From Spinellus fusiger (taxonomy: Eukaryota > Mucoromycota > Mucoromycetes > Mucorales > Phycomycetaceae), in the NCBI GenBank assembly GCA_025094145.1, contig JALLLS010000014.1:496001-560000 (forward strand): a stretch of DNA of 64,000 bases. Reading direction: 5' to 3'. The notes under the pieces were generated by a model. The model saw nothing but the letters and a program-made list of their open reading frames with translations, made no database searches and was not told where the DNA came from. Both the position numbers and the translations under genes were made by a program. This document shows, one piece after another, positions 12,498 through 22,077 of the stretch. The stretch's first letter is position 1. Each line of letters opens with the position of its first letter.

Positions 12498-13106
12498 ATG
12501 CCTACTGACGAACCAAAAGAGCACAGAAAGAAACGCGCAAAAATTGTAAGCGCCTGCAGTGAATGCCGCCGTAAAAAGACAAAGTGCGACGGTGTATCGC
12601 CCTGTAAAACCTGCACAAAAGCCCAGGTCTCCTGTATCTACCCTTCACAAAGTGACGATAAACGCAACTCTACCAGTAAAGTGGCTATGGAGGCTATTGA
12701 GGAACGAGTCAAGGCTATTGAGGATTTGCTACAGGTCTTTCTGCAGAGCCAAATAGCAATCGCCGACCTTGATCCTGTGGCCGTGAGTAGTTTTCTCGAA
12801 AGAGACAAGATGTCTTCGCCGTCGTCGTCGTCTTCCCTAGCAAGGTCACCCATCTCCTCCCATGGCTCACCCATCCACACCACCTCCAACCCCTTCCCAG
12901 CACAACAAGAGCTACGCCTGCCTTCTATCCATAATCTCTCTGTCCCCTATCTGCCCGCTAAACATGAAGTGCGTGATCTTCCACCCCTTGGATTCCAAAA
13001 CTACTATCCGTCCTATGCTTCTCGGAATGAGAACCCACCGCCCTGCCGAACAGAAGAAGAATACGCACTTCAGCCCATCAAGAAGCGGAGAAGAGGACAG
13101 CCTTAA
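12498..13106 (+). CDS. short Zn(II)2Cys6 transcription factor, 202 aa
   Basis: One exon encodes 202 aa. Residues 20-46 form a complete fungal binuclear zinc cluster with cysteines at 20, 23, 30, 36, 39 and 46 and the basic loop RRKKTK. A short amphipathic helix follows (EAIEERVKAIEDLLQVF, about residues 66-82) and is probably the dimerising coiled coil. The rest is Ser/Pro-rich, and a KKRRR patch near the end could be a nuclear signal. It lacks the long middle-homology domain of most zinc-cluster activators, so it is unusually short. Its layout resembles the second half of the two-cluster protein at 46088. It converges with the kynureninase gene, 301 bp between stops. Targets cannot be inferred. 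Confidence 0.85.
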   Translation: MPTDEPKEHRKKRAKIVSACSECRRKKTKCDGVSPCKTCTKAQVSCIYPSQSDDKRNSTSKVAMEAIEERVKAIEDLLQVFLQSQIAIADLDPVAVSSFLERDKMSSPSSSSSLARSPISSHGSPIHTTSNPFPAQQELRLPSIHNLSVPYLPAKHEVRDLPPLGFQNYYPSYASRNENPPPCRTEEEYALQPIKKRRRGQP

Positions 13107-13295
13107 CCCTATTAATTATCTCTCCTATACCTATACTCTATCTCATATAATTCTTTACTTCATAATTATCCACATTTAATTTAGATACGCAATCCCAAGT
13201 TTATTGAACTAGCCCAATCATAGGACACCCTTTTCTTTTCTTTTTTTTCTTCTTTTTCTTCCTTAGCCTTTTTAAGTTGTGTGTTTTTGTTATTT

Positions 13296-13377
13296 ATTTA
13301 TTTATTTATTCATCTATTTATTTATTTATTTATTTATTTATCTGTTTTATCTGTTTTTATTTGTTTTATCTGTTTTT
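13296..13377. repeat. TTTA microsatellite between convergent genes
   Basis: TTTA/TTTATCTG-type repeats fill most of the 301-bp gap between the Zn-cluster and kynureninase stop codons. Confidence 0.8.
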
Positions 13378-13407
13378 ATTTGTTTATGATCATGTCAGAC
13401 ATGTGTA

Positions 13408-15271
13408 TTAAGGGTACATTGCATCAAGGATGTCCTTGAGATGGTAGACAGCCTTGTAAACATCAGTAAAGCTATTATAAAAGGGTGTGGGGGCTATACG
13501 GATCACAGTGGGCTTTCTCTCGTCACAGATCACACCTCGTTCTTTCAGACCCTTGAAGACATCCATCATGCGCTCAGAGAATTCTATAGACAGCTGACAT
13601 CCACGCTGTTCGTGCTGTGGTGGTGTCAGAATACGGAAACGATCTGCTGTGAAATGGCGAGAGAGCACCTCCAAAAGAAGTGCCTCAAGATAGCCTGTAA
13701 GGCGCACGGATTTGGATCGTAATAGATCAAACCCTGCCTCATCAAACAGTTCGAGGGAGCCAATTAAACAGGCCATGGCCATCACACTAGGATTGCTAAG
13801 TTGGTATCCAGCAGCCCCTTCACTGGGGTTGAATTCTATTGTGGATTAGCCTCATCGTGTGTTATGATGAGTATGGAGATCTACCTGGCTTCATTTCGAA
13901 CCGTTCAGTCTTGTTGTTGCCCCACCAGCCTGCTAGTCTAATAAAAGGAGGGGTGTCCTCAGCAGAGGAAGAAAGAGAAGTTTACCTTACCTAGGTAATG
14001 AAGTGTCATTGGCATATTTCTCATGAACAAAAAGACCTGCAATACCGCCTGGACCTGAGTTGAGATATTTGTATGAACACCAGCATGCAAAATCGACATC
14101 CCAGTCATGAAGACGAAGGGGGGCATTGCCTACTGCATGAGCTAAATCCCAGCCAATGATGCACCCCTAGGAGAGAAAGAGGGCCAATCTTAGTGTCTGT
14201 TTCTATCTGTCTGTCTATTTATCTGTCTATTTATCTGTCTATTTATCTGTCTATTTATCTGTCTATTTATCTGTCTATCTATCTATTTATCTATCTTATG
14301 ACTCACCTCTTTATGAGCAGCAGCAGTGATCTTTTCTATTTCAAACAACTGTCCAGTGTAGTATTGAACTCCACTCAGAACAACAAGAGCAATCTCTTTG
14401 TCTTTCTGAATAAGGTCAATAATGTCCTCAGTTCTGATGGAGGTTTCTCCTGGACGTGCTCCAATAGTAACAAGACCCACAGCAGGATCAATACCTCTTG
14501 AATGGATATGTGAACTCATGGCATACTACACAAAGAATTCAGCTGTCAACCATCCTGTCGTATGCCATGGTCTATAGCTTACATGATCAGAGGGAAATGC
14601 CTTTTCTTCAATCAAAATCTTAAAGCGTGTTGCTGTGGGTCTGTAAAAAGTCACCAGAAGATTATGAAGATTGGATGTCAGAGTGCCCATAGCAGTGACT
14701 TCCAATGGTTTGGCACCTAATCCCAGTGATGAGAAATGGAGTGCGTACAATAGGCAGTACTTACCAACAATACGAGCCAAAGAATCCTTGACGACCTCAT
14801 CAATACTGACCCAGGGACGATCATAGGTGTGATTCCAATGACCTTCCACAGCACTGTTTTTTTTTGTTTTTGTTTTTGTTTTTGTTTTTGTATGAGTGGG
14901 GTTTCAATACAAAGACATTGGCCAACTTTTCTCCTCCCTTACCGTCTAGACCAGATATCTAACTCTTCCATAACACGGTGTTTCGTACGAAAAGGCATAA
15001 GACCCAATGAATTACCACAGAGATAGATACATGGAGAATCCAATGCTTCCTTGTTATCTTTATTGTTATTGTTAATATTATTGTTTGTTTTTATACAAAT
15101 AAAATAGAATAGAATAGCATTGCATTCAATAGCCACTGCTACTTTACCTGCTGTTTCTTCCAAGTCAGAAACTTCTCTCAAAACAGGAATGGAGAATTCT
15201 TTTCTGTATTTTTCCAGTACATCCTGGCTATCTAGTGCCTGAGCATAGTCTGCACTTGTAGAGATGGACAT
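13408..15271 (-). CDS. BNA5: kynureninase
   Basis: Eight exons on the minus strand: 15271-15148, 15057-14943, 14853-14765, 14716-14583, 14525-14307, 14166-13991, 13937-13885 and 13835-13408. They join in phase to 445 aa, the usual family length. Kynureninase is a PLP enzyme that cleaves kynurenine or 3-hydroxykynurenine to (3-hydroxy)anthranilate and alanine in cytosolic tryptophan breakdown and de novo NAD synthesis. Family hallmarks are [32 protein letters not shown] (D234, H237), the PLP lysine K260 in [11 protein letters not shown], and GWWGNN followed later by [11 protein letters not shown]. All expected blocks are present with no frame break. One intron (14167-14306) carries a TGTCTATTTATC minisatellite. 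Confidence 0.95.
14205..14293. repeat. 12-bp minisatellite in a kynureninase intron
   Basis: TGTCTATTTATC units are repeated about seven times inside the intron between the exons at 14307 and 14166. The plus-strand open frame across it is only repeat translation. Confidence 0.85.
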
Positions 15272-15800
15272 GATAAAGAAAGGACCCTGGAATCATGAAG
15301 ATACATATTTTATAGTCTTTTAATCGCAGTCACAGTAAACTTTATACTGTTAATATTTGTGGGATGCATAAAAGGTGTTATCGCTACACTAAGCTTAACG
15401 TGTCGGTCTATTCAATAAAGAATACCAAGAAAAGAAAAAAAAGAAAAAAAAAGAATACATAAAAGGCCAATGTTTCTTTTGTTTTCTTTGTGAAGTTCTG
15501 ATTTGTTTGGACATGTTTTCTCAGTGGAAAGAAACAAACAAAACAGCCTTGTTACCTGATATGACCCTAGGATGGCCCTGACAGACCTGTTCTTTTCTTT
15601 TTCAATTTAAAGATGTGTTGGCCTTTTTAAAATCCCAGGATGAATGAACAAGCCACTGTAAATAGGGCTGAAGAGTGTTGAAATAAAGGTGTGGTTTTTC
15701 TGTTTTTCTGTTTTGTTTACAAAGATACAAATACATTAGTAATGGTGTAAATGTCTTTTCATTATTGGCTATGAGTATTCAAAGGATTTTATTAATAAGA
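15272..15800. other. kynureninase upstream region, no gene seen
   Basis: This is AT-rich DNA with A-rich runs and no assembled gene. It should contain the kynureninase promoter, but I see no clear TATA box. Confidence 0.4.
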
Positions 15801-16059
15801 CAGTGATAGAGCAGTCCTCATTAGCTCAAGATGCAAACTTCCTGTTTTGTTATTCTATATTAGATGAAGATTACAAATACAATAGATATATAGATATAGA
15901 CATGCCATTAGAAATATTAAGTAGAATAGTACTTCATATTTAAAACATAAATTTTCAAGTTTCAATCTATTATAATAAGGTTGTGATCCTACAAAGATCA
16001 AGTGTAATAACAAAACAGGAAGTTTGCATCTTGAGCTAATGAGGACTGCTCTATCACTG
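15801..16059. repeat. perfect 54-bp inverted repeat with 151-nt spacer
   Basis: The 54 bases at 15801-15854 are, base for base, the reverse complement of 16006-16059. The spacer (15855-16005) is AT-rich. Transcribed, this gives a long perfect hairpin. It could be a foldback element or MITE, a small-RNA precursor, or the result of a recent inverted duplication. No target-site duplication is obvious, and the open frame on the minus strand across it is not gene-like. Confidence 0.95.
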
Positions 16060-16311
16060 ACTATTATTATCACTGACTATTATTATCCATCATCCTATCA
16101 ACAATATTTGTACTTTATATTAGGTGCACTCTATGTTATTAAGCCAGGACATCCAATAAACTCATTCTAAAGTGATGAAATAAAATAGAAATTAACCTAT
16201 GAATGTAGTTCATTCTAAAGAATCAACCTTTTATATTAAAAAAAGAAAAGAAAAGAAAAGAAAGAAAAAAAAGAAAAAAAAAAGCATCACAAATGATTCT
16301 GTAATGTCTTT

Positions 16312-16394
16312 TTGTATCAGGAATACATTTGTCAGTGTAGCTAAAGACACAGACCTTATTAGCCAATTGTTATTGTATCAGGAATACATTTGTC
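16312..16394. repeat. pair of exact 22-bp direct repeats
   Basis: TTGTATCAGGAATACATTTG plus two further bases occurs exactly at 16312-16333 and again at 16373-16394, a period of 61. The DNA between is unique. It may be a small duplication or a pair of protein-binding sites. Confidence 0.85.
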
Positions 16395-16638
16395 CATAAA
16401 GAGTCCGTTTTAAACTGGCGTTTAAAATACACCAAATAAAGATATTATATTATTTGTATACCCTGTTTTCCATAGAAGGGTATTTATCACCTCCCGATGC
16501 GGCGACAGAGGCAGGCATATTAGAAGCCAGACCTATTTCCTAGTATGTATATAGCCTATGAATGGCTGGATTCAATGTCACTTGACAGCATCTTCCTCTT
16601 CTCCCATGGACTTTTTTTTTTTTTCTTTTTTCTTTTTT

Positions 16639-17160
16639 TTGGGGGGAGTTCTCTGCTTCCAAGGCATTGTTCATCTCCCAGTCATCAACCAGGACACTTT
16701 TCACAGTCACTTTAGAATAGCCAACACATCATCAAACAAAAACAAAAAACAACAAGGAATCTCACCAAGAGTAGTGATTCTTATCACCCTCCTATTGCAA
16801 ATAAAAGCAATAGGAGATAGTAGAGTATTTTGCCAAGATCAAGTGCTTCATTTCACCACTTTATCAAGCAAGTCGCCTCTTTAAAAGGTCAGAGAATACT
16901 CTCAGAGAGCCAACATCACTGGGAGGGGAAATCCAGCCATGGCCTGGTCTATAGAAGCATTGAGACCTATGTCTCCTATCCAGAGAAGCCATCTTTGCTG
17001 GGTATACAAGAGGATTCCTTCTTCTCGTAGGATGAGGAATCCCTACCCACCTATTGAATTCTCATGATAGAGGACCCCTTCAACAATAGAGTGTGGTCCA
17101 TCATCAACAGATTCTTACAGTGCGAGACCTTTTCTCTTTCCATAGACATTGATGCACATA
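16639..17160 (+). pseudogene. decayed fragment of a fungal-specific transcription factor domain
   Basis: Open fragments in different frames resemble consecutive pieces of the fungal Zn-cluster middle-homology domain. They are HLPVINQDTFHSHFR with a following hydrophobic helix, then LVYRSIETYVSYPEKPSLLG, then RVWSIINRFLQCETFSL. Stops and frame changes separate them, and no zinc cluster or clean splice set was found upstream. I read this as a dead gene. A very intron-rich live gene is possible but less likely. It is convergent with phosphatidylinositol synthase. Confidence 0.35.
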
Positions 17161-17266
17161 AAGTCCTTCTTCTTTGGATTCAGCATGAAGAGAGGATGAT
17201 CTTAATGATATGTTTATTTTCTCCCATTCTCTGTTGTGTTGTTATTTATATCCATGAATTCTATAG

Positions 17267-18259
17267 TTACATGCGTTTGGCGCTCAACGCCTTGGCTTTC
17301 TCTTCTTCGTCAATGCTCACCAATACTCGACTGGCATTGACAATTTGAACAATATTTACAAAGTTCTTTGCAAAACAAATAGTACCACTAATAACAAGGG
17401 CTATGATCCAATAGACTTGTCCACAGCATCAGTCATCTTTTGGTCTCTTCCATGTCGTAGTCCACTTACCATTGATAGGACCAAAGTACTTGAGGACATA
17501 GAGAGTGACATAGAATAGCTCATTGCCAGCGCACATTAAGAAGAGTACCACCTTGTCCATTGCATTAGTCTCTAGTGCTGCTGCCACCTACTGATGGGAG
17601 ACACTGAGGGAGACACTTACATTGTTGGTATAGTACAGGCGAAGAAACCAGCTGTCAGATTCAGACAGCTTCTTATGACTCGACAACCCCACTGTCATTG
17701 AGCTTTCTTTGTATGAATAAACAGGCCGTCTTAGTCTCTTCCGTACCTGTACATGTGCATATAATGCGAGCTAAAGTCAAGGGCAATCAACACCTGAAAA
17801 AGCATTGCCCATGATGGATACTGCAGTGATAGAAAACATAATAGACATGTGGTGGTTGACCTAACTATCAATAGTCCGTCTCTTGTCTGTGTACTCCATT
17901 ACCTGTCTGTCACCATGTCTAACACTGCGCCAAATCTGCTGCCTATCCATGCGCATGTATAGACACACTGGTTTATCTCTCTTCTTTTTCTCTCTTTCTC
18001 TTATGCCCTTGGTTGTTGTAGAGGACTTACATTGATCAAAATATCTTGCTGCCACACCATCCACTGCATCGAGAAGACAGGAAATGCAGTAGAGCAAAAC
18101 ACATAACTTGGGGTGCCAGGGCATATAGTACAGAGAAGAAGCAGCCAGCACAATACGCGTATAGCCTGTCTGTAAGTGTTGTTCTCTTGCAGGGTGGCTC
18201 TTACCAATAAGATTGGGCACATAGAAATAAACGCTCTGTGTTTTTGTTATTGTCTCCAT
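17267..18259 (-). CDS. PIS1: phosphatidylinositol synthase (CDP-diacylglycerol--inositol 3-phosphatidyltransferase)
   Basis: Seven exons on the minus strand: 18259-18205, 18165-18031, 17942-17903, 17860-17747, 17702-17621, 17551-17470 and 17415-17267. They give 218 aa, the normal family length. It joins myo-inositol to CDP-diacylglycerol to make phosphatidylinositol in the ER or Golgi membrane. The CDP-alcohol phosphotransferase motif is complete: D51, D54, G55, A58, R59, G68, D72 and D76. Other family blocks are VPNLIGYTRIVLA, LDFSSHYMHMY, WFLRLYYTNN and CAGNELFY. A second in-frame ATG at 18274 would add five residues. The acceptor for the sixth exon could also lie upstream in frame and add 12 residues. 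The downstream site was preferred because it fits the family alignment. Confidence 0.93.
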
Positions 18260-18721
18260 ACAAAAGTTGCCCATGCTTGCCAGACTGTTTTTCTTAAGAA
18301 TGAAGAAACGTGTGCAGCAAAAGAAAGAGAAAAAGGTGAAACTTAACGTGCTATGTATTCCCTTGCTCCCCATCCATTCAACTTCCGCTATAGACACCAC
18401 TTGTCGCTGTCAATTGTTTTTCTCTCTCTCTCTCTTTTGTTTTCTGTCTTTTGTTCTGTCTCTGTTTGACTGCTATTTTTATTGGCAGGGCAGACAGTGG
18501 GTCCAATGACCTACACACCAGGAGGTCTTTAGGATATAAAAGGAAATAGTCAAACTACAATTGTTTAAAAATGACTGATTTGAAAAGCAAAAATAAATTA
18601 TGTATTCATGTTAGTTCTTAAATAAAGATTATTATAATTTACCTGTAAATATCTGAATCCCAGAGGAAACCACTTTCGATGTGGCGATATATAATATGAA
18701 TGCATCAAAGAGTATCTATTC
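18260..18721. other. upstream region of phosphatidylinositol synthase
   Basis: CT-rich then AT-rich DNA that should hold the promoter of the minus-strand gene. No further gene is seen up to the zinc-ribbon relic. One arm of the stem-loop at 18697 lies inside it. Confidence 0.4.
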
Positions 18722-18756
18722 TTATGTGACTGTATAGATACCCTTTGATGCATTCA
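18697..18756. repeat. 23-bp stem-loop overlapping the zinc-ribbon relic
   Basis: Bases 18697-18719 and 18734-18756 are inverted copies with one mismatch and a 14-nt loop. The right arm codes for the RDVNAS part of the relic, so the left arm looks like an inverted duplicate of that coding end. Confidence 0.9.
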
Positions 18757-18856
18757 CATCTCTGTTCCAAACAATTCCGCAGCTTTGGCAAGCGCAGATA
18801 GTGTTGAAATTCACTAATACCTCAGTGAGGATATTTGTGTTGCAAGTATGGCAGAT
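18722..18856 (-). pseudogene. C-terminal zinc-ribbon relic of a TnpB/Fanzor-type element
   Basis: The frame of 44 codons starts directly after an acceptor-like polypyrimidine tract and CAG/AAG. It contains CHTC, 18 residues later CQSC, and then GIVWNRDVNAS before a stop. C-x2-C ... C-x2-C-G followed by RDxNA is the ending typical of the OrfB/TnpB zinc ribbon and its eukaryotic Fanzor relatives. No RuvC-like part (upstream DED residues) can be found in the next 600 bases, so only the tail remains, or the rest has decayed. Chance similarity of so short a piece cannot be excluded. Confidence 0.45.
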
Positions 18857-19519
18857 CTTGAGAACAAAAAAAAAAGAAAACAGAGTAACTGTTAGAAGAG
18901 CTTTTCATCTGGGCCTAAGCTCATTGTATTCCACAAGTCACTCAATGTATTGTTATTAGGCAAGTAAAGACTCTTTCTCAAGTCAGTCTCAGGTGGTCTT
19001 CTATACTATCTAGGGTCTCTAGGGTATACTCCTGAGAATATTTATCTATCTCCCAAGGATAAAGCACAAAGCTTTCAGGGTGTGGATTCTATTGCTATGA
19101 GGGAATGCACTTGGGCAGTAGCTATAGTCATACTATAGTATTAGCTACATTATTATAATAAACAATTTTATTCATAAACAATATATTCCATTGATAATAC
19201 AATTTGATATTGAGTTATCCACAAAAGGAAATATTATTTTTGATATCCGCAAACCTTTCGTTTTAAATGCAGTTCCATAAAAGGCAAGGAATTTTCGGTT
19301 TTAAAGGGCGAAGATATCATCGCTTAAAGGCCAGAAAAATCTCCTGGTGTGTAGACTGCCAACAGGGTCACACTACTGACAGGATTGAAATTGTCCTGTA
19401 CTGTGGGTAGGCAGGGAGGGGGTGTTGAAGTGATACTGTCTTTTGTCTCTTTTGAATCACCGCACACCTCTCTTCCTCTTTCTATTCTTTCTACTCTTTC
19501 TATTCTTCCTACTCTTCCT

Positions 19520-19934
19520 ATGAAACAAGATCTGCTTGTACGAGGGCATCGAAGAACATCAGTGCTTCTGACAGTCTCTGAACTGCAAGACATTCGAGGT
19601 AATTTGTTACCATGACTTCTACAAACTGTATTGGGTAGCCTGGCAACGTACATTTGAAGGAGCGTATTGGCGTACGGCTCTTGCTGCGTTCTCCACGGGT
19701 CTTCTCATCTTGAAGGTGTTTACGCATGAGTTTTATAAGATTGGCATTACCTTTTTTATCTTTGGTGGGGCTATGTTGGCTATTTCTGTATGGAGAAGAA
19801 GGACAGCGGGGGATGTGTTTGATCCCTCCATTCCCTTTAAAACAAGCGGCAACTGGGTGCTGCTGACTACTATCATTACCATGGTGACCTATCTTGTCTT
19901 TTTTTTTGAGATATACCGTATCTCCAAGGAATAA
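19520..19934 (+). CDS. DUF202-family small membrane protein, 124 aa
   Basis: Two exons, 19520-19598 and 19639-19934, flank a very short 40-nt intron (phase 1). The 124-aa product has the DUF202 layout: a cytosolic N-terminus, then YWRTALAAFSTGLLILKVF as the first membrane helix, GITFFIFGGAMLAISVW as the second with a basic RRR stop, and WVLLTTIITMVTYLVFFFEI as the third. The family occurs in fungi and bacteria and includes the membrane domain of the VTC complex. The exact role here is unknown. The ATG at 19520 was chosen as the first one that joins in phase and gives a soluble N-terminus. Confidence 0.75.
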
Positions 19935-20456
19935 GGGACATGCAACAAAGAGGACTGCTTCTGCTTCTGCTTCTGCTTCTTCCTCCTCCTGTGTCTGAGC
20001 TATGCATCTCAATCCAACAATGAAGAGGGACATCTGCAGAGTGGCTAGATAGGCCTTCTTTTATAAAAGAAGAGTAATACTATTATAGAGGGATGATACT
20101 ACAGAGACACAGTCCATGCCTTTTTCTTCTTTCTTTTGCTTCAAACAACAGACCTCTTCATGTCCAATCCACCCTATCCAATCCACCTTGGAAATAATAC
20201 TCTGTCTTGTCTTTACCCTATAGAAATGAGTTGGAAAAGAATTCATGTTGCACATATCAAAAGTAGATCAGATCCATTCACCAATTGGAAGAGTGCGCAA
20301 CGAAAAGAACAGTTGGTGTGTAGTGTGTGTGTGTAGTGTGTGTATGTAGTGTGTGTAGTGTGTAGTGTGTGTGTGACGATGACTGAATAATTGTTCCTTG
20401 CCAAAAAAAAAAAAAAAAAAGCTGTCCTCCACTCACCCCCTCCTACTTTAACAGTC
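19935..20456. other. intergenic region with GT and A tracts
   Basis: No gene is seen. A GTGT microsatellite (about 20315-20374) and an A-tract (20404-20420) lie just before the inositol-phosphate kinase start. Confidence 0.4.
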
Positions 20457-21918
20457 ATGGAAGAATGCAGTATATCAGATCACGAAGACGACCAAAGTCA
20501 AGACTGGGATCCTTATGTTAACAGTCCTACAAGTCACACTAGTCCTAGCCATAACAGCAACAGCAACAGCAACAGCAACACCAACAGCAACAGCAACAGC
20601 CGCCGTCCTAGTTATGCCTGGCCCAGCAAAGAGCTTCATGACTTTGACCCTACCCAAATCACCTCCTCACTGCCGCTGCTTCCCTTTTATAATCAGGTAG
20701 GAGGTCATGCCTCCTTCTTCCGTTTCTCACAGAGAGCCATCTGCAAACCAGTGTCTGATGAAGAACGGGAGTTTTATGAGCACCTGGAAGAAGAGCAGAG
20801 TGCATTGATTCCCTTTACCTGCCAATACCTAGGTGTTCTCAATATCACCTACCGCCTCCACCCTCATAAGAACATGGTCCCAGAAGTGTCTTTTGATAAG
20901 AACTCCCACCTGCTCAAAGAATGGAAGAAGTTCTCTGCCTGTCGTTCTTCCATGGGCAGCACAAGTGCCCCTAGCTCACCCACACGATCCGAAAGACAAC
21001 ACCGACAGAGCAAGTGGCTTCAGGAACAAGTCCTCAAGGAGGTGTTCTCTCCCAAGGCACTGAGGGAGCGACTGAAGCAGGTGGAGGCATGGCATCCCCG
21101 GTCCTTTCTTGCTTCCTCCACCCCTGCAGTCACACAGCTCTCTACGTCTGTCCCCATCACCACCACAGCCACCGCCCACAGCATCCGCCATGACATGGAG
21201 CCCTCTGCCTCTGAATGGTCTATGCGTGTCCTCAATAGAGATTTAGAGAGGATGCAGCAGTGCACATCAGCCAAACAGTACATTCTGATTGAGGATCTCA
21301 CCAACGGCATCCAACACTCATGCATTCTCGATCTCAAAATGGGGACACGCCAATACGGTGTCTATGCCACTGTGGAGAAAATGAAAAGCCAAACGATCAA
21401 ATGCGAAGACTCCACGAGCCAGCATCTCGGGGTGCGCATCTGTGGCATGCAGGTGAGAGAGTTCTTATTTGTCAGCCTTCATACCGATGAGCATTTAGGT
21501 GTACAATACAGTGACAAAAACCTATGTCTTCCAAGACAAGTACTATGGCCGGTCTCTTTCTCCCAATGGATTCAGAGACGCCCTTGTTCAGTACCTGGAC
21601 AACGGCAGGGGCTGCCAGACCCACCACATCCCACGCATCCTGGAGCGACTCCAGCAACTGACCAGGATCGTCCAGCAAATGAACAACTATAGATTCTATG
21701 CTTCCTCTCTCTTAATGCTCTACGATGGAGCAGACAGTGCCCGTCCCATTGATGTGAGGATCATTGACTTTGCCCACTGTGTCATTGCCCAACACACCCC
21801 CTATGCCTATAGCTATCCTCCTACCCATCCAGGCACAGACAATGGCTACCTTCTTGGCCTAAAGACGCTGATGGTGTGCTTTGAGTGGATTTACAAGACC
21901 CACAGCACACGAGCATGA
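20457..21918 (+). CDS. inositol hexakisphosphate kinase (Kcs1/IP6K-like)
   Basis: Two exons, 20457-21452 and 21499-21918, encode 471 aa. The IPK-family signature is clear. CILDLKMGTRQYG carries D292 and K294 of PxxxDxKxG, here with Ser in place of Pro. SSLLMLYDG is at about 401-408, and IDFAHC has the metal-binding D422. ILIEDLTNGI before the signature and YYGRSLSPNGF after it also fit. It should phosphorylate inositol phosphates to pyrophosphate forms. It is much shorter than yeast Kcs1. The N-terminal 50 residues are Ser/Asn-rich, encoded by an AACAGC repeat. The ATG at 20457 was chosen over a more upstream in-frame start that would translate the A-tract as poly-Lys. Confidence 0.88.
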
Positions 21919-22077
21919 CAAGAGAGAGAGAGAAGATAAACAAAAAAACAAAAAAAAACAAAAAGGAGCCATGGAAGCCATCATTGGTATGGGTGGGATC
22001 AATGTGTGCAATAGATTTGTTTATATATAATCTTCCTTTTTTTTTCCTTTCTCTTTTTCTTACATTTACATTTACAT

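Noticed and set aside
13441..13722. 93-codon plus-strand frame
   Set aside because: It is the shadow of the last kynureninase exon.
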